Source of the DNA: UBA1172 sp049889655
Lineage (GTDB): Bacteria; Pseudomonadota; Alphaproteobacteria; Puniceispirillales; UBA1172
Reading direction: 5' to 3'
Assembly (NCBI GenBank): GCA_049889655.1
Contig: JBMHCY010000048.1
Span: 1 to 7,971 of the forward strand
Length of the DNA stretch: 7,971 nucleotides
The notes under the pieces were generated by a model. The model was not told the DNA's origin and made no database searches. It saw only the letters and a program-made list of their open reading frames with translations. The position numbers and the translations under genes were made by a program. Position 1 is the first letter of the stretch, and every line of letters starts with the position of its first letter. Of this stretch, positions 1 through 6,354 are shown piece by piece.

Positions 1-2
1 CA

Positions 3-632
3 ATCATAGTCAGACAGTCGGTCGACCACTTTCGGCGCGCCCTTGTTCTTTGTGAGGCGCTCGACATTGCCGAATTCAGTATCCATGCCGGTTTTCGTGT
101 TTCCTTTGAAACTTCTGACTTAGGTGGCGCTAAAAAAGTCCGTAAAGTTCTCAGCTATGAGCAGGCAACACAAAACTTCGAGAAAAATTTTAATGAATGC
201 GCTACTTTTGCCGCTGAAAAACAAATAGAAATTTACATTGAAAACAATGTTTTCAGCCAGAGGAATTCGGAACTTTTTGAAGGGATTAACCCATTTCTTC
301 TGACAGAATACAGCGAAGTCGAAAACATTAATTTTTATGCTGATAAAAATATTCTCATCGACATTGCCCATCTGCGCGTTTCCTGCACCATGCTTGGCCT
401 TGATTTTGACCAGCAATTATATGATTTCATAAAACTTTCAGACTACATTCATATCAGCGACAATGATGGATTAGAGGATCAAAATAAGCCGCTGGATAAA
501 AACAGTAGGCTTTATCACCAACTCAAAAACATAAAAGATGATCTCAAAGATAAAAAAATTACGCTCGAAATTTATAGCTCCACCGACAATATCAGAGAAA
601 GTCACGATCTGCTGAGCACATTGATCTCTTAA
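3..632 (+). CDS. Sugar-phosphate isomerase/epimerase-like TIM-barrel protein, 5' truncated
   Basis: The frame is open from the left edge to TAA at 630-632, giving 209 residues of a protein whose start lies upstream. It looks like the C-terminal two thirds of a xylose-isomerase-like TIM barrel (AP endonuclease 2 / IolE / hydroxypyruvate isomerase superfamily). Strand-end motifs occur in the usual order: FSIHAG (residues 25-30), YIENN with Glu80, LIDIAHL with Asp120 and His123, YIHISDNDG with His150 and Asp153, and TLEIYS with Glu189. Glu80, Asp120, His150 and Glu189 are spaced like the divalent-metal ligands of this superfamily, so the site appears intact. Such enzymes isomerise or epimerise sugars or sugar acids in the cytoplasm; here the substrate is unknown. 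The gene is AT-rich and rich in Lys, Asn and Ile, unlike everything downstream, which suggests horizontal acquisition, perhaps with a surface-glycan cluster to the left. The fold call is fairly safe, the function is not. Confidence 0.7.
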   Translation: MIVRQSVDHFRRALVLCEALDIAEFSIHAGFRVSFETSDLGGAKKVRKVLSYEQATQNFEKNFNECATFAAEKQIEIYIENNVFSQRNSELFEGINPFLLTEYSEVENINFYADKNILIDIAHLRVSCTMLGLDFDQQLYDFIKLSDYIHISDNDGLEDQNKPLDKNSRLYHQLKNIKDDLKDKKITLEIYSSTDNIRESHDLLSTLIS

Positions 633-770
633 GAAAGGCAAACTCTATAAATATAGAATTAACGTCTCAGCATGAAAATTAAGCTGTCGGATAGACAAGG
701 CCAAATAATCTATTTTCATCCTTAATAATAGAAGCTTATAATTTCACTGCATTAAGAAAGCATTTCAATC
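121..770. other. AT-rich segment with sharp composition boundary at its right end
   Basis: A hand count of lines 121-780 gives about 35% GC (234 of 660), while sampled lines further right give about 50-67%. The change coincides with the start of the transporter gene. The segment covers most of the truncated isomerase-like gene and the 138-nt spacer after it. The first 60 bases are richer (about 57%), so the segment may be a mosaic. No transposase, tRNA, att-like repeat or inverted-repeat end was seen at the boundary. Confidence 0.6.
713..742 (+). promoter_or_regulatory. Candidate sigma70 promoter for the EamA transporter
   Basis: A perfect TATAAT lies at 737-742, 28 nt before the transporter ATG. 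A weak -35 candidate, TTTTCA (4 of 6 matches), is at 713-718 with an 18-nt spacer. The region is generally AT-rich, so a chance match is possible; the perfect -10 box and its distance to the start codon are the main support. It could also drive the glpK-aminotransferase-amidase genes, since no terminator is seen between them and the transporter. Confidence 0.35.
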
Positions 771-1739
771 ATGCTGAAACCGGATACCCTGCCCAAGCCT
801 GTGATCGCGGCCCTGTGCGCGATGGCAGCGGTATTCTGTTTTTCGCTCAACGATTCCTCGATCAAGTTTCTTTCAGGAGAATACGCCCTGCACCAGATCG
901 TCCTGTTGCGATCGACAATCGGCATGGCGATCCTGATTGCCGTGTTCGTGCCCTTCGCCGGAACCTTCTCGATCCTCAAGACACGGCGGCTCGGTTTTCA
1001 TCTGTTGCGGGGGTTGTGCGTTGTCTTTGCCAACATGACCTTCTTTCTCGGCATATCGGCCATGCCGCTGGCGGAAGGCACAGCGATCTTTTTCGTCAGC
1101 CCGCTCCTGATCACGGTGTTTTCCGTGATATTTCTTAAAGAACGCGTCGGGGTGCACCGCTGGGCTGCTGTGTTGTTCGGGCTCATCGGGGTGCTGGTGA
1201 TCCTCCGCCCGGGTACAGCGAGTTTTGCCCTTGCCTCACTGCTGCCGATTGCCGCGGCGGTGGGCTATGCCAGCCTTCATATGCTGACCCGCCATATCGG
1301 CAAAACCGAAAGCGCGCTGACCATGTCCTTTTATATCCAGATCACCTTCATCTTTATCTGTACCGGCTTCGGGGTGGTGGCCGGGGATGGGCGCTTTGCC
1401 GGGCAGGACAGCATCCCGCTCGAATTCCTGTTCCGCGCCTGGGGACCGATCGCCCCTGAAGACTGGATAATTTTCATCATCATCGGCGTTTCCAGTGCCT
1501 TTGGCGGGTTTTTCATCTCGCAGGCCTATCGCATCGCCGAGGCCGGCATGGTGGCCCCTTTTGAATACATCGCCATGCCGCTGTCGATTTTCTGGGGGTT
1601 CATGATCTTTGATGCCGTTCCAGGGCCGACAACGCTGATCGGCATGGCGATGATCCTGCTGTCAGGTCTATACGTGATCTGGCGGGAGACTGTCCGCAAA
1701 TCGGCCAAGGTTCCCGATACGCCCCGCTACCGCCGATAA
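771..1739 (+). CDS. EamA/DMT-superfamily transporter (10 TM)
   Basis: This 322-residue protein has two tandem EamA repeats (about residues 10-146 and 157-305), with roughly ten hydrophobic helices and a short charged tail, the standard size and layout of the drug/metabolite transporter superfamily (RhaT/RarD-like). The end of repeat 1 carries the typical LKERVG...GLIGVLVILRP stretch (122-147). Repeat 2 has the GMVAPFEYIAMPLSIFWG stretch (259-276), typical of family helices that line the substrate path. These inner-membrane proteins export or import small polar metabolites such as amino acids, nucleosides or S-adenosylmethionine; the substrate cannot be predicted here. The ATG at 771 is supported by a weak AAGAAAG at 754-760 and by the N-terminal helix starting soon after it. 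The gene ends 64 nt before glpK on the same strand with no obvious terminator, so it may lead that operon. It is the first GC-rich gene after the AT-rich segment. Confidence 0.93.
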   Translation: MLKPDTLPKPVIAALCAMAAVFCFSLNDSSIKFLSGEYALHQIVLLRSTIGMAILIAVFVPFAGTFSILKTRRLGFHLLRGLCVVFANMTFFLGISAMPLAEGTAIFFVSPLLITVFSVIFLKERVGVHRWAAVLFGLIGVLVILRPGTASFALASLLPIAAAVGYASLHMLTRHIGKTESALTMSFYIQITFIFICTGFGVVAGDGRFAGQDSIPLEFLFRAWGPIAPEDWIIFIIIGVSSAFGGFFISQAYRIAEAGMVAPFEYIAMPLSIFWGFMIFDAVPGPTTLIGMAMILLSGLYVIWRETVRKSAKVPDTPRYRR

Positions 1740-1803
1740 TCCGGCCTTGTCAGTCCGGGCAGTCACGCTTTAGGATTGAAGAAGTTTTTGCAAGGGGGGC
1801 AGG

Positions 1804-3294
1804 ATGGGCCGGGCCTATCTTTCGATTGATCAGGGTACGACGAGCAGCCGGGCGATTGTCTTTGATGAAAACGGCCAGGTGCTCGCCAGCGCCCAACAGG
1901 AGTTTAGCCAGCATTACCCGCAACCCGGATGGGTCGAGCATGACCCGGAAGAAATCTGGTCCACCACCTGTGCAACCATCACCACCGCCCGGCAGGAAGC
2001 GGAAAAGGCAGGGGCAAGCATCCGCGGTATCGGCATCACCAACCAGCGCGAGACGACGATCATCTGGGACAGGGTGACGGGAAAACCGATTCACCCGGCC
2101 ATTGTCTGGCAGGATCGCCGAACAGCGGAAACCTGCCGCCGGATCGTCGCTGACGGACTTGAGGATGATATCACCGCCCGCTCCGGGCTGGTGGTCGACC
2201 CCTATTTTTCAGCCAGCAAGATCGCCTGGATTCTCGATCACGTTGAAGGTGCCCGGCGGCGTGCCGAGGCTGGGGACCTTGCCTTCGGGACAGTCGAAAC
2301 CTTCCTGATCTGGCGGCTCACCAGTGGCCGATGCCATGTCAGTGATGCCACCAACGCAGCCCGGACATCGCTTTTCGATATCGAAAAAGGGACCTGGGAT
2401 GAAACACTCTGCGCGGCGTTTCGCGTGCCCATGGCGATGCTGCCGAAGGTCATCGATTGTGCCGGTGAGATCGGCGAGACAAGTGCCCCGATCGGTGCTC
2501 CCCTGCCCATTCTCGCTGCCATCGGGGATCAGCAGGCGGCGGCGGTCGGCCAGGGCTGTCTTGAAGCCGGGCAGATCAAATCCACCTACGGGACCGGCTG
2601 TTTTGTCATTCTCAACACCGGCGAGAGACGCGTCCATTCCGGCAACCGTCTGCTCAGCACGGTTGCCTATCAGATTGGCGGCCATCGACACTATGCGCTC
2701 GAAGGTGCGATTTTCATCGCCGGGGCGGTTGTCCAGTGGCTGCGCGACGGGCTCGGGATCATCGGGACTGCCGCCGAAACCGAGACGATGGCCAAGGCCC
2801 AGCCTTCAAACAAAGGGCTTTATATGGTCCCCGCCTTCACCGGGCTTGGTGCACCATGGTGGAATCCAGATGCACGCGGGGATGTCTACGGGATCACTCG
2901 TGACACCGGCCCGGCAGAAATGGCCCGGGCGGCGCTGGAAGCGGTCGCCTACCAGACCCATGATCTGTTTGAGGCCATGGCCCGTGATGGTGTCGAGCCT
3001 GCCATGCTGAAGGTGGATGGCGGCATGGCGGCGAATGACTGGCTGATGCAGTTCCTCGCCGATATTCTCAACCTGCCGGTGGAACGGCCGAAAGTGCTGG
3101 AGACAACAGCCCTCGGGGCAGCGATGCTGGCGGCTCTGGCTGATGGCCAATACGCCTCACTGGATGAAACCCGGGCTCAATGGCAGCGCGATCAGGATTT
3201 CACCCCCGCCATGGATGCCGTCATGCGGCAAACCCTGCTCGAAGGCTGGCAGACAGCCATCACCCGAACCCTCCACGGGCTCGATCAAGCGTAA
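1804..3294 (+). CDS. glpK: Glycerol kinase
   Basis: This 496-residue FGGY-family kinase catalyses ATP + glycerol to sn-glycerol 3-phosphate in the cytoplasm. It matches GlpK along its whole length (E. coli 502 residues). Visible motifs are the phosphate-binding DQGTTSSRA (9-17), GITNQRETT (77-85), IVWQDRR (100-106), GDQQAA (241-246), TYGTGCF (261-267), VPAFTGLGAPWW (342-353) and VDGGMAAND (404-412). Residues equivalent to the E. coli glycerol contacts are all present: Arg82, Glu83, Trp102, Tyr134, Asp242 (catalytic base) and Phe267. The E. coli loop before the catalytic Asp that binds fructose-1,6-bisphosphate (GGKGGTR) is shorter here and lacks the Arg, and the C-terminal EIIA-Glc contact PGIETT reads PAMDAV, so those controls are probably absent. 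A strong ribosome site (AAGGGGGG, 1792-1799) precedes the ATG. No glpF, glpD or glpR is visible. It is followed after 10 nt by an aminotransferase gene, an uncommon partner. Confidence 0.97.
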   Translation: MGRAYLSIDQGTTSSRAIVFDENGQVLASAQQEFSQHYPQPGWVEHDPEEIWSTTCATITTARQEAEKAGASIRGIGITNQRETTIIWDRVTGKPIHPAIVWQDRRTAETCRRIVADGLEDDITARSGLVVDPYFSASKIAWILDHVEGARRRAEAGDLAFGTVETFLIWRLTSGRCHVSDATNAARTSLFDIEKGTWDETLCAAFRVPMAMLPKVIDCAGEIGETSAPIGAPLPILAAIGDQQAAAVGQGCLEAGQIKSTYGTGCFVILNTGERRVHSGNRLLSTVAYQIGGHRHYALEGAIFIAGAVVQWLRDGLGIIGTAAETETMAKAQPSNKGLYMVPAFTGLGAPWWNPDARGDVYGITRDTGPAEMARAALEAVAYQTHDLFEAMARDGVEPAMLKVDGGMAANDWLMQFLADILNLPVERPKVLETTALGAAMLAALADGQYASLDETRAQWQRDQDFTPAMDAVMRQTLLEGWQTAITRTLHGLDQA

Positions 3295-3296
3295 GC

Positions 3297-3300
3297 GAGG
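3297..3300 (+). promoter_or_regulatory. Ribosome binding site fixing the aminotransferase start
   Basis: GAGG lies 4 nt before the ATG at 3305, directly after the glpK stop. The reading frame is open upstream to an ATG at 3143 inside glpK, but that extension would lengthen the protein by 54 residues unlike any class III aminotransferase N-terminus. The 3305 start gives a normal N-terminus. Confidence 0.6.
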
Positions 3301-3304
3301 CTGC

Positions 3305-4627
3305 ATGGCACATCTGCTCCCCTTCACCGACCCCACGACGACTGCTGAAAACCCGCCCCTGGAGATCACACGCGGGGATGGCATCCGTGTTTTTGACAAG
3401 GACGGCAACGCCTATATCGATGCGGTTTCGGCGCTCTGGTGTTCACCGCTCGGCTTCACCCCTGAGCGACTGACAACCGTCATGGCCGACCAGATGCGGG
3501 AACTTGCCTATTATCACAGTTTCATGGGCCGCACCCCGGCAATCACGTCCCGGCTTTCGGCACGGCTGGTGGAAATCCTGCCGCCAGGGCTTGATCATGT
3601 CTTCTATACATCATCAGGATCAGAGGCGGTCGAGACCGCCGCTAAGTTTGCCCGCTTTTATCAGAACGCCCGCGGCAAGCACGGCAAAAAGCGCATCATT
3701 GCCCGCGACGGGGCCTATCATGGCTCCGGTCAGATGAGTGCAGCCCTCACCGGTTTTGCCTATTGCCATGACGGGTTTGATGTTCCCCTCGAGGCGGTGA
3801 TCCGCACCGGCAGACCGCATTTTCTGAAAGATGCCGACCCCGGCGAGAGCGCCATCGCCTTTTCCAGACGCCGGGCCCGCGAGCTCGATGAGCTGATCAA
3901 CAAAGAAGGGGCAGAGACAATCGCTGCCTTTATCGGCGAGCCCGCCATGGGGGCCGGAGGCGTGATCCTGCCGCCGGAAGGTTACTGGGATGAAATCCAG
4001 AATGTCCTGGCACGCCACGATATTCTGCTGATCGCCGATGAGATCATCTGCGGGTTTGGCCGTACCGGCGAATGGTTTGCCTCAGAAACCTATGGCCTTG
4101 CCCCTGATATGCTGGTCATGGCGAAACAGTTGACCGCCTCGGTCTTTCCGATGTCAGCCGTTGCCCTGACCGGGGACGTGCGGGATACCATGGCCGGGCT
4201 GGCGGGGCAGTATGAGACCCTCGGCCACGGCGTCACCTATGGCGGCCACCCGGTGGGCGCGGCAGTGGCCATGGAATGTATCGCCATCTATGAGGAAATG
4301 GACCTGCCCCGCCATATCAAAGAACTGGGGGCACAGATCACCCGCGGGCTTGAAAGGATTGCCCAGATGCCAGCGGTACTGGATACCCGCTGCCAGGGGA
4401 TGCTTGCCGCCGTCGAGTTTCCGGCTGACGGGCCTTATGGCCCGGGGCTCGGGCGTCGGGTGGGTGAAGAGGCGATCCGCCGCGGCGTCTTTTTCCGCAC
4501 CATTGGCGATATCCTGGCCATCGCCCCGCCCTATATCTGCAGCCCTGACGATATCGACCATATCATGACGGTGATGCGTGACAGCATTATCAGCGTCACT
4601 GAAAAGGGAGAGGCCGATGACCGCTGA
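3305..4627 (+). CDS. Class III PLP-dependent aminotransferase (omega-amino acid type)
   Basis: This 440-residue protein has the usual length of fold-type I class III aminotransferases and resembles the omega-amino acid:pyruvate branch (beta-alanine, GABA, putrescine or related amines). Motifs in order are SALWCSPLGF (42-51), YTSSGSEAVETAAKFARFY (101-119, phosphate-binding SGSEA), GAYHGS (136-141, PLP-stacking Tyr138), GEPAMGAGGVILPP (211-224), LLIADEIICGFGRTG (241-255, Asp245 for the pyridine nitrogen) and MAKQLT (272-277) with Lys274 as the Schiff-base lysine. TYGGHP (311-316) follows. Catalytic residues are complete. Some positions deviate from common omega-transaminases: SEAVE in place of SEAND, and AKQLTASVFP in place of AKGLTSGYLP, so donor specificity may be unusual. 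Spacing to glpK is 10 nt, and the 3' end overlaps the amidase start by 11 nt, which indicates one transcript with translational coupling. The amine donor cannot be named from sequence. Confidence 0.93.
   Translation: MAHLLPFTDPTTTAENPPLEITRGDGIRVFDKDGNAYIDAVSALWCSPLGFTPERLTTVMADQMRELAYYHSFMGRTPAITSRLSARLVEILPPGLDHVFYTSSGSEAVETAAKFARFYQNARGKHGKKRIIARDGAYHGSGQMSAALTGFAYCHDGFDVPLEAVIRTGRPHFLKDADPGESAIAFSRRRARELDELINKEGAETIAAFIGEPAMGAGGVILPPEGYWDEIQNVLARHDILLIADEIICGFGRTGEWFASETYGLAPDMLVMAKQLTASVFPMSAVALTGDVRDTMAGLAGQYETLGHGVTYGGHPVGAAVAMECIAIYEEMDLPRHIKELGAQITRGLERIAQMPAVLDTRCQGMLAAVEFPADGPYGPGLGRRVGEEAIRRGVFFRTIGDILAIAPPYICSPDDIDHIMTVMRDSIISVTEKGEADDR
4604..4613 (+). promoter_or_regulatory. Ribosome binding site fixing the amidase start
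   Basis: AAGGGAGAGG lies 3 nt before the ATG at 4617. The frame is also open to an ATG at 4578, only 13 codons further up, but that ATG has no comparable site. The 4617 start produces the common 4-11 nt type of overlap between coupled genes. Confidence 0.65.
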
Positions 4628-6002
4628 TGATCTGGCCATGAGGCCCGCCACCGCCTTGCTGGAGGGCTTTCGCCGGAAAGAGTTTTCACCGGTGGAAACC
4701 ACAACAGCCCTGATCGACCGGGTGGAAAAATCCGCCGCCACGATCAACGCCTTTACCTATACCTATTTTGATGAAGCCCTTGCCGCTGCCCGGGAGGCTG
4801 AAAGCCGCTACATCGGTAAGGGCGAGGCCCCGCGACCGCTTGAAGGGCTTTGTGTGGCGATCAAGGATTCCGGCCATATCGCCGGAAAGCCCACTTCTGC
4901 CGGGTCGCTGACCATGACCGATGCCCCACAGCCCGCCACCTCGCCGATCAACCAGCGTGTTCTTGAGGCCGGCGGCATTGTCCATGCCCGGTCAGCAACA
5001 CCCGAATTTTCCTGTGCACTGTTCACCCGGTCACGCCGCTGGGGGGTAACGCGGAACCCGCTGAACACCGACTATTCCCCCGGCGGGTCTTCCGGCGGGG
5101 CGGCGGCGGCACTGGCCTCCGGCAGCACGAGCCTTGCCACAGGATCGGATATCGCCGGGTCGATCCGTGTTCCGGCATCATGCTGCGGTGTTGTCGGCTA
5201 CAAACCCCCAAAAGGCCGGACGCCGGTCGACGTGCCGTTCAATCTGGATTTCTACTGCCATACCGGCCCTCTGGCCCGCACCGTTGCCGATACAATCCTC
5301 TTCCAGAATGTGCTGGCCGGGCCTCATCCGGAAGATGCCACCACGCTTTCCCCGAAAAAGACGATTGCTGTTGACCAGCCCCCGGTGAAAGGACTTCGCA
5401 TCGCACTGTCAATTGATCTCGGTTTCTATGCTGTTGATCCCGTTGTTGAGGCCAACACCCGCGCCATGGCCGAGATCCTGCGCGAGGCCGGGGCCGTGGT
5501 TGAGGAGATCAGCCTCGATTGGGATATCAGCCTTGAAAAGGCGGCGGAAGACCACCTTGTCCATGTCTTCGGAACCTCGATTGCCCCTGCCCTTGAGGCA
5601 TCGGAAATGATGACGGATTACGCCCGGGCATTCGCCGAAAGAAGCCTTTCTTCAAGCCCCGTAGATTACCTGCGGGCCCTTGAGACAGCCGGCCGTGTCG
5701 GTGGGCAGTTCGCCCGGGCAATGGCAGGGTATGATGCCCTCATCTGTCCAACAACCGCGATCCCGGGAATTCCAGCAACATTTGATCCGCTGACAGAGCC
5801 GATGGTCATCAACGGCGAGTCACGGTCACCGTTTCTGGGCTGGGTGATGACCCCGCCATTCAATATGCTGTCGAGCCATCCGGTGCTTTCCGTGCCGTCA
5901 GGCTTTGCGCCGACAGGTGTCGCCACAGGGGTGCAGATTGTCGGCCGCCCCTATGATGATGATATGGTCTTCAGGATCGGGCTTGTTCTGGAAAAAGGGT
6001 GA
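4617..6002 (+). CDS. Amidase-signature family hydrolase
   Basis: This 461-residue cytoplasmic enzyme belongs to the amidase signature family, which hydrolyses C-N amide bonds through a Ser-cisSer-Lys triad (GatA, fatty acid amide hydrolase, bacterial amidases). Lys83 in VAIKDS, Ser158 in PGGSSGG and Ser182 in GSDIAGSIRVPA are spaced 75 and 24 residues apart, the same as in mammalian fatty acid amide hydrolase. The KPPKGRTP stretch after the nucleophile and the late YDALICPTT (near residue 375-383) are also typical. The oxyanion-hole region reads DIAGS rather than the more common DIGGS or DTGGS. No gatB or gatC is nearby, so a catabolic amidase is likelier than the tRNA amidotransferase subunit. 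It is translationally coupled to the aminotransferase, suggesting sequential action on one substrate (amide opened, amine removed). The C-terminus stops shortly after the LVLEKG stretch, slightly earlier than many relatives. Substrate unknown. Confidence 0.93.
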   Translation: MTADDLAMRPATALLEGFRRKEFSPVETTTALIDRVEKSAATINAFTYTYFDEALAAAREAESRYIGKGEAPRPLEGLCVAIKDSGHIAGKPTSAGSLTMTDAPQPATSPINQRVLEAGGIVHARSATPEFSCALFTRSRRWGVTRNPLNTDYSPGGSSGGAAAALASGSTSLATGSDIAGSIRVPASCCGVVGYKPPKGRTPVDVPFNLDFYCHTGPLARTVADTILFQNVLAGPHPEDATTLSPKKTIAVDQPPVKGLRIALSIDLGFYAVDPVVEANTRAMAEILREAGAVVEEISLDWDISLEKAAEDHLVHVFGTSIAPALEASEMMTDYARAFAERSLSSSPVDYLRALETAGRVGGQFARAMAGYDALICPTTAIPGIPATFDPLTEPMVINGESRSPFLGWVMTPPFNMLSSHPVLSVPSGFAPTGVATGVQIVGRPYDDDMVFRIGLVLEKG

Positions 6003-6023
6003 TCGCCTGCCGCTGCAGCCTGC

Positions 6024-6233
6024 CTATCCACCGCTGCGGTTGCCATCATCGGCATCACTGAGATCACCATGGCGGTCAATTTGCATGAACTTTGATACCA
6101 TCATTTCCCAGACGATATAATAGAACCCAAAGGTCCAGAGGGCGGCTTTCAGGTGGCTTTGCTGATAAACATAAAGGCTGATCCCGATGAAAAAGACCAG
6201 TATGGCGACAATGATTGTGTTGAGCGGTTTCAT
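6024..6233 (-). CDS. Small two-helix membrane protein, unknown function
   Basis: I do not recognise this 69-residue protein. It has two hydrophobic segments, about residues 5-23 (TIIVAILVFFIGISLYVY region) and 28-46 (LKAALWTFGFYYIVWEMM region), joined by a short polar turn (QQSH). An acidic and polar tail (residues 52-69, rich in Asp, Gly and Arg) follows, so it is probably an inner-membrane hairpin. The start at 6233 is preferred over an upstream in-frame ATG at 6263 because AAGGAG sits 6 nt before it. Base triplets look coding and the gene is convergent with the amidase, the stops being 21 nt apart. It lies downstream of the dioxygenase gene on the same strand, 121 nt away, and could be cotranscribed or use its own promoter. 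Two-helix proteins of this size are often accessory subunits of membrane complexes, but nothing here points to a partner. Confidence 0.65.
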   Translation of the reverse strand: MKPLNTIIVAILVFFIGISLYVYQQSHLKAALWTFGFYYIVWEMMVSKFMQIDRHGDLSDADDGNRSGG

Positions 6234-6239
6234 GGCATG

Positions 6240-6245
6240 CTCCTT
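6240..6245 (-). promoter_or_regulatory. Ribosome binding site of the small membrane protein
   Basis: On the minus strand AAGGAG, a consensus Shine-Dalgarno sequence, lies 6 nt before the ATG at 6233. It selects this start over the ATG 30 nt upstream and is the strongest single argument that this short frame is a real gene. Confidence 0.6.
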
Positions 6246-6267
6246 GCATCCATCATCCCCCAAAACA

Positions 6268-6295
6268 AAATTATCCGGTTTTACGGTCGTATCAA
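6268..6295 (-). promoter_or_regulatory. Weak candidate promoter for the small membrane protein
   Basis: On the minus strand TTGATA (6290-6295, 5 of 6 to consensus) is followed after 16 nt by TAATTT (6268-6273, 3 of 6), 34 nt before the start codon. GATAAT overlaps at a less suitable spacing of 14 nt. The stretch is AT-rich within GC-rich surroundings, which supports a regulatory role, but the match is modest. Confidence 0.3.
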
Positions 6296-6306
6296 TTCAC
6301 TTAGAA

Positions 6307-6336
6307 CGCCGCCCGCATCCGGCAAGGGGCGCGGCG
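6307..6336 (-). terminator. GC-rich hairpin after the dioxygenase gene
   Basis: CGCCGC (6307-6312) pairs with GCGGCG (6331-6336), and two further C-G pairs form past a single bulged C, giving an eight-pair stem with a loop of about 13 nt. It lies 19 nt past the dioxygenase stop. No T-run follows on the minus strand, so it is not a classical Rho-independent terminator; it could stabilise the 3' end, pause RNA polymerase or be incidental. Confidence 0.3.
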
Positions 6337-6354
6337 GAACAACATGGAAGCCGC

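Noticed and set aside
645..656. CTATA-AA-TATAG hairpin after the isomerase-like gene as a terminator
   Set aside because: The stem is five A/T-rich pairs with a two-base loop and no T-run follows, so it is too weak; such repeats are common in AT-rich spacers.
752..979. A short minus-strand open frame at the start of the transporter gene
   Set aside because: It is antisense to the transporter N-terminus and shows no hydrophobic pattern, domain or ribosome site.
1740..1803. Terminator or separate promoter between the transporter and glpK
   Set aside because: Only a four-pair CCGG/CCGG stem and no T-run or hexamer pair was found; the 64-nt gap is left as an unexplained operon spacer.
2324..3010. 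A 228-codon open frame inside glpK in another frame
   Set aside because: Its composition (Arg, Pro and Ser rich) is typical of an out-of-frame reading of GC-rich DNA, and glpK is unambiguous.
3143..3304. A 54-codon N-terminal extension of the aminotransferase into glpK
   Set aside because: It would overlap glpK by about 150 nt with a sequence unlike class III aminotransferases, and the 3305 ATG has a ribosome site right after the glpK stop.
4154..4747. A 197-codon minus-strand open frame opposite the aminotransferase and amidase junction
   Set aside because: It is antisense to two recognised genes, has no recognisable domain and no good ribosome site; treated as a shadow frame.
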